Origin: a virus | DNA: 32,057 nucleotides | Reading direction: 5' to 3' (one strand) | IMG/VR virus record: IMGVR_UViG_3300029893_000046 | Span: 1-32,057 of that record | Shown here: positions 28,787 through 32,057 of the stretch, one piece after another | Position numbering within the stretch: the stretch's first letter is position 1 | How the letters are laid out: every line of letters begins with the position of its first letter | The notes under the pieces: model-generated | Told to the model about the DNA's origin: nothing | Seen by the model: the letters and a program-made list of their open reading frames with translations, nothing else | The model's database searches: none | Translations under genes and position numbers: made by a program

Positions 28787-28848
28787 TTTCTTCCTTCTGC
28801 CAGCCTCGGTTTGCTCGTTTGAGAACTCTCAACTCTACCGGACGGCGT

Positions 28849-29055
28849 TCATTCACAATCTTCTGCATAATCTGCCAGATGTTTATCAATGCTGATTAGA
28901 TGATTGAAATACCATTCGTTCGGGTTCTTTACAAGTTCAGGTAATATCTTATCTGCCTGTTCTTTTGTCCAAGCAATAATTGATATACCGTCATACCCGA
29001 ACTCATTATCACGCCGATAAAAGTAAACCAATCTGTTCTTCAGTGATTCTTCCAA
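28849..29055 (-). CDS. Small hypothetical protein, TTG start likely (68 aa)
   Basis: TTG at 29055 has AGAGGAG 7 nt upstream. An ATG at 29073 is an alternative without a site. The product (LEESLKNRLVYFYRRDNEFG, IIAWTKEQADKILPELVKN) is a small mixed alpha/beta protein. The function and family are unknown. It follows the secreted 130-aa protein and precedes DUF5131. Confidence 0.5.
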   Translation of the reverse strand: MEESLKNRLVYFYRRDNEFGYDGISIIAWTKEQADKILPELVKNPNEWYFNHLISIDKHLADYAEDCE

Positions 29056-29105
29056 TTTATTTTCTCCTCTCATCAATTAACGCCGCCGGTAAGTTGCGGT
29101 CACTG

Positions 29106-29498
29106 TTATTTTTTGCCTTTCTCCTTAAAGTATAATTCAAATTTCCATCCATCTGTAAATTGATATTCATCTTTTCTCAATACATAAAAGTCGTTTTCCA
29201 TATATCCCTTTACCCACTCAAAAAACTTTTTTATCGCATCAGTTACTTTTGTTGAATCGAAATAGTGAATGTCTAATTTCCCATCTTCCCAAGTAATTCT
29301 GCATAATTCTGCAATCTGAATTGATGGGTCTATCTTAAAAAGATTCGTGTCCCTAATCAGCAGCTTCCCCCCATTTTTTAACGAATCATACTTTTGTGTG
29401 TGACCAGTTTGTGCTTTAACTTCCGGCAAAAAAAAGCATAACCCAGCAATCAATGCGACTCTGAGAAGTAGTTTGTAAAATCTGTTTTCGTTTTTCAT
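29106..29498 (-). CDS. Exported hypothetical protein (130 aa)
   Basis: A signal peptide (YKLLLRVALIAGLCFFLPEVKAQ, residues 8-30) with cleavage after KAQ is followed by a mature domain of about 100 residues with no Cys. It contains TWEDGKLDIHYFDSTKVTDA and FYVLRKDEYQFTDGWKFELY. It starts the accessory block downstream of terL, which is unusual for a packaging operon. Role unknown; possibly a periplasmic or surface factor. Confidence 0.6.
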   Translation of the reverse strand: MKNENRFYKLLLRVALIAGLCFFLPEVKAQTGHTQKYDSLKNGGKLLIRDTNLFKIDPSIQIAELCRITWEDGKLDIHYFDSTKVTDAIKKFFEWVKGYMENDFYVLRKDEYQFTDGWKFELYFKEKGKK

Positions 29499-29551
29499 TG
29501 TTTCATTTCCTTATTTTATTTTTTAATTATAGCGCATTATTGCCAACATCG

Positions 29552-31522
29552 TTATATAGCCCTCCTTCTCGGACTTGTTCGCCGCCTCAGTTTTCTCACC
29601 CTTACCTCTTTATGCGCCGCGGTCTCTGTCGGAAGAGTATCCGCCGGAGATTTTATCAGCGCCGCCTTTTCATCCAGCCGCCTTTTAATCGCAATCATAT
29701 TTGCGTTCAGCTTCATAAACGCGGCAATACCGTAAACCGCGGTATCCAGCACCTCATTGCGCGCGTGCTGGCTCTTCTTTTTCCAAACATATACTGTCTG
29801 GTTTTTCTTATTATATTCTCTTACCAGATGCTCGTTGGTTAATTGCTGAAAATATTCCTGGTTAGCATAAGCGGATGTAAAATGTATCTTTGCCGGGCTC
29901 TCATTCTTGCGGAGCATTTTATGTATTAAAGTTTTCGCCGCGTCTATCCCCACATTCTGAAGCAGAGTATCTTTTAACGGGCCCACCTTTGTAACGTTGA
30001 GCAGTATCGGTTTCTCCGTTCCGCCCACCCCCTTAACTGCCATCCATCCCATTGAATATCTCTTACGGCACTGTTTATAAACCGTGGTAGTATTCCGCCC
30101 GCCGGAATCGACCACCACAGGAAAATCGAACCCCGGACGGTTATAAATCCCGAGCTCAATTCCGTCCTCGCGTTTCCATTTCTTTCTCTGGATTAATTCG
30201 AGCGCGTTGTAAACTTCATCCTGGTCCGCGTCTCCGTAAAGCTTTCCGTATTCAACCAGATACATCTCTCCGCCTAATCCGAACCCCAGCACCTGGTATT
30301 CCAATCTATCCGGCTGAGTGTCCGCCGCCAGCACCAATACCAAAACCTCATTCGGAATTCTGTAATCGTTTTTATCGGTTAAATAATGCTCGCAGCGCTT
30401 CATTAATCCGGTTGTATCCACATCCTCGCTCTCATCCCGTTTCCAGGTCTTGCCGAGCACGGTATTATAGAACACCTGCAGTTTTGTCCGGTCGTCTTTG
30501 CATTCAAGAAAATATTTTACGATCTCATTCCAGCTGCTGAACGTTGAATATAATCGGTTTATTGAGTAGCCCCGGTGATCTCTTACATCCGGATTTCCCG
30601 GGATCCATTTTCCCATCAGCAGCACATCATATTTATCTTTCTCGTCAACTAATTTTCCGCACTCCGGATTCTCGCATTTATATTTCACCGTATCGGGGTA
30701 ATGTTTTATTGTCTTACCCATCAGGTCAGTGTCTTTATCCCATATCAGATTCTCAAACTTTAGCGTCTGCATATAACCGCAGTGCGGACACGGAACATAA
30801 TACTCCCGGCGGTCACTCTGTAGGTAAGAGGCTTTAATAGCGGATTCACCTTCAATCGTAGGCGTTGAAAATTCAAAACGTTTTCGCCCAAGCAACGCAT
30901 AAGATTCTGTTCTCTGCCATGCCAGCTCTCCGGCATCACCTTCATACCCGGCGGTAGTTATTCTGTCCCGGTCATCCAGAAATACATACTTAATAGATCT
31001 CCGGGCAAGGTCCTGCGGAACCCTGCCTCCGGTAATCGCCAGAAATCCGCCCATAAATTTTTTGTACAGAGTTTTATTATCCTTGCTGTTGCTTTTTTGC
31101 GGTGAGACTTTCTCCCGAAGGCAGGCATTATTTTCGATCATCGGTTCCAGTTTTTCATTCGAAAAATCCCGAGCGTCGCCGTCCGTGGGATAAACTATCA
31201 GGCAGGGTGAAGGGTCCTCTTCAATGATGTAGAAAATAATTGATTTTAAAATTTCCGTTTTGGAAATCTGAGCGCTGCTCATAAAAGTAACGTGGTCCAC
31301 TTCCGGTATATTGAAACAATTCATCGGCTCTACAATATATGGAGTTACCGCCGCGTCGAACATCCCTTTCCGCGCGGATTCATTCTCTCCAACCATCCGC
31401 CGGGCCTCTACGCAGTCCCGCACAGATATTCTCAGGCGCGGGCGGAATAGCATCCGGCCCGTAGAAATTATCTCTCTCAGGTTATCGTCGTAAGGGTAAT
31501 ATGTATTCTCACTCAGCAACAT
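29552..31522 (-). CDS. Terminase large subunit, GpA family (656 aa)
   Basis: This motor packages DNA and cuts at cos. It is clearly GpA-like (PF05876). HVTFMSSAQISKTE holds the P-loop region, where the usual G-K-T is S-K-T. FLDDRDRI is the Walker B segment, with Asp instead of the common Glu, and FSTPTIEGES follows. A GpA-type zinc-binding region (CPHCGYM...CENPECGK) comes next. The C-terminal half contains the nuclease, with VVDSGGRNTTTVYKQCR. I chose ATG 31522; TTG 31528 is upstream. It overlaps terS by 14 bp. Confidence 0.93.
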   Translation of the reverse strand: MLLSENTYYPYDDNLREIISTGRMLFRPRLRISVRDCVEARRMVGENESARKGMFDAAVTPYIVEPMNCFNIPEVDHVTFMSSAQISKTEILKSIIFYIIEEDPSPCLIVYPTDGDARDFSNEKLEPMIENNACLREKVSPQKSNSKDNKTLYKKFMGGFLAITGGRVPQDLARRSIKYVFLDDRDRITTAGYEGDAGELAWQRTESYALLGRKRFEFSTPTIEGESAIKASYLQSDRREYYVPCPHCGYMQTLKFENLIWDKDTDLMGKTIKHYPDTVKYKCENPECGKLVDEKDKYDVLLMGKWIPGNPDVRDHRGYSINRLYSTFSSWNEIVKYFLECKDDRTKLQVFYNTVLGKTWKRDESEDVDTTGLMKRCEHYLTDKNDYRIPNEVLVLVLAADTQPDRLEYQVLGFGLGGEMYLVEYGKLYGDADQDEVYNALELIQRKKWKREDGIELGIYNRPGFDFPVVVDSGGRNTTTVYKQCRKRYSMGWMAVKGVGGTEKPILLNVTKVGPLKDTLLQNVGIDAAKTLIHKMLRKNESPAKIHFTSAYANQEYFQQLTNEHLVREYNKKNQTVYVWKKKSQHARNEVLDTAVYGIAAFMKLNANMIAIKRRLDEKAALIKSPADTLPTETAAHKEVRVRKLRRRTSPRRRAI

Positions 31523-31988
31523 CAGCAATATCTAATTTTGTATTTGCAATGTTATCCTTTACGCGTTCCAGCTCATCGGTTACAATGGAGATTATCTCTG
31601 TTTCGTCGGTTTTACCCTTCACCTTTGGAGCCAGCTTAGGTGCTATACCTTCAAGCTTCCCGATTATCATTTTAATTTCAGTTACCCAGGCGGTCTGCAC
31701 GTCCATCCGGTTTACCAGTAATTTCTTTTTTTCCTGTATAGTAAGATCTTTCAGCTCCGCGGATTTAAGCGCCAGAATATCCTGGCTTTTTTCCTTCCGT
31801 ATATTATCAACCTGGCTCTCATACATTTTTTTCAGCTGCTCTAACCGGAACGGAACGCACAAAGATAAATCCCAGGCATCGTGCCCGTGTTTCGGTAAAC
31901 CATGCTTTAGATGCAGCTCCGAGATGTACTTTTCACTCACTCCAAAGAGCTGAGCAATCGTGGCGGTATTTACAATTATTTTTTCCAT
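31509..31988 (-). CDS. Terminase small subunit, Nu1-type (159 aa)
   Basis: This is the DNA-recognition partner of terminase. The N-terminal winged HTH (NTATIAQLFGVSEKYISELH, then HGLPKHGHDAWDLS) is typical of Nu1/phage DNA-packaging proteins. A long charged helical middle (60-110) and a C-terminal segment should bind the large subunit. It begins 69 bp from the end of the window, and the DNA between is where cos-binding sites are expected. Confidence 0.9.
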   Translation of the reverse strand: MEKIIVNTATIAQLFGVSEKYISELHLKHGLPKHGHDAWDLSLCVPFRLEQLKKMYESQVDNIRKEKSQDILALKSAELKDLTIQEKKKLLVNRMDVQTAWVTEIKMIIGKLEGIAPKLAPKVKGKTDETEIISIVTDELERVKDNIANTKLDIADVAE

Positions 31989-32043
31989 TCACATATTCAG
32001 ATTCAGGTCACCCCTGCCGGTTACATGTATCGCGCGAAATCGG
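31989..32043. other. Candidate cosB-like region between cos end and terS
   Basis: This 55-bp non-coding strip separates terS from the 14-bp terminal repeat, as in lambda where Nu1-binding sites lie between cosN and nu1. It holds TTACATGTA (palindromic TACATGTA) and a GCGCGAAATCGG segment. No repeat matching the lambda R sites is seen. Assignment is by position only. Confidence 0.4.
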
Positions 32044-32057
32044 GGTGCGAATGTAAC
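32044..32057 (+). repeat. Right copy of 14-bp terminal direct repeat (candidate cos end)
   Basis: GGTGCGAATGTAAC is identical to bases 1-14. With the left copy it either marks filled 5' cohesive ends of a linear virion genome or an assembly overlap of a circular molecule. The adjacent terminase genes favour a cos reading. Confidence 0.6.

Larger units (their letters stand above)
1..32057. mobile_element. Near-complete lambda-like siphovirus genome
   Basis: Almost the whole window is one phage: packaging, head, lysis, tail and adhesin genes in one minus-strand late operon, and regulatory, small-membrane and replication genes in a second minus-strand early operon. The gene order terS, terL, gpW-like, portal, protease-capsid, FII-like, U-like, tube, chaperones, tape measure, tip and fibres follows lambda, with lysis genes inserted before the tube. 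No contractile-sheath gene is seen, so the tail should be long and flexible. No integrase or clear CI repressor is visible, so the phage is lytic, defective, or integrates by something I do not recognise. Confidence 0.93.

Noticed and set aside
29552-31528. Start of terL at TTG 31528
   Set aside because: An in-frame ATG two codons later (31522) is the more likely start.
1-32057. CRISPR array or toxin-antitoxin pair
   Set aside because: No regularly spaced repeats with unique spacers were seen. The RHH-like protein at 27297-27524 has a membrane protein next to it but no recognisable toxin.

Overview
The window reads as an essentially complete genome of a lambda-like siphovirus (tailed phage with a long non-contractile tail). 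It has a Nu1-type small terminase, a GpA-type large terminase, a lambda-family portal, a protease-capsid fusion, gpW/FII/U-like joining proteins, a tail tube, frameshifted tail chaperones, a tape measure and a GH24 lysozyme. No sheath, baseplate-wedge, integrase, ribosomal or metabolic genes are visible. The first and last 14 bases are identical (GGTGCGAATGTAAC) and lie just upstream of the small terminase. This is where cos sits in lambda, so the ends may be filled-in cohesive ends, although a plain assembly overlap is possible. Exported proteins whose signal peptides end in ...AQ or ...GQ, and the tRNA-Arg half-gene sequence, suggest a host in the Bacteroidota/Ignavibacteria (FCB) group. That is an inference from style, not an identification.

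Nearly everything is on the minus strand, so transcription runs from high to low coordinates. The late operon starts at the right end: terS and terL (31988-29552), then an A+T-rich block of accessory genes with several TTG starts (29498-26698), then a palindrome-rich gap (26540-26697). Head genes follow (26539-21033), with portal and protease-capsid genes overlapping by 137 bp and a second strong ribosome binding site inside the capsid gene. A lysis cassette lies inside the structural operon (21022-19267). Tail genes run 19262-14049, with a U UUU UUA slippery site in the chaperone gene. Last comes a receptor-binding or adhesin block (14029-9146), in which three proteins carry signal peptides, and a strong terminator at 9094-9117.

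The early operon is also on the minus strand (8517-1063). It has many small, tightly overlapping genes (regulators, a lipoprotein, single-pass membrane peptides), a leader terminator at 5225-5264, a tRNA-like gene between an unknown gene and the primase, then primase and a VirE-type helicase. Next to the helicase, 784-1062 is packed with GTAGTAAG/CTTACTMT-type repeats and looks like an iteron origin. One structural-type protein (43-783) closes the map before cos.

The only plus-strand material is the island at 8541-9041: a small SWIM zinc-finger gene and the 5' half of a tRNA-Arg gene, cut off just after the anticodon stem. This may be a relic of an attachment site. An unusual paired signal is a 30-bp dyad with identical 10-bp arms and identical 10-nt spacing at two sites 22.5 kb apart (4165-4194 and 26664-26693), each directly after a stop codon.
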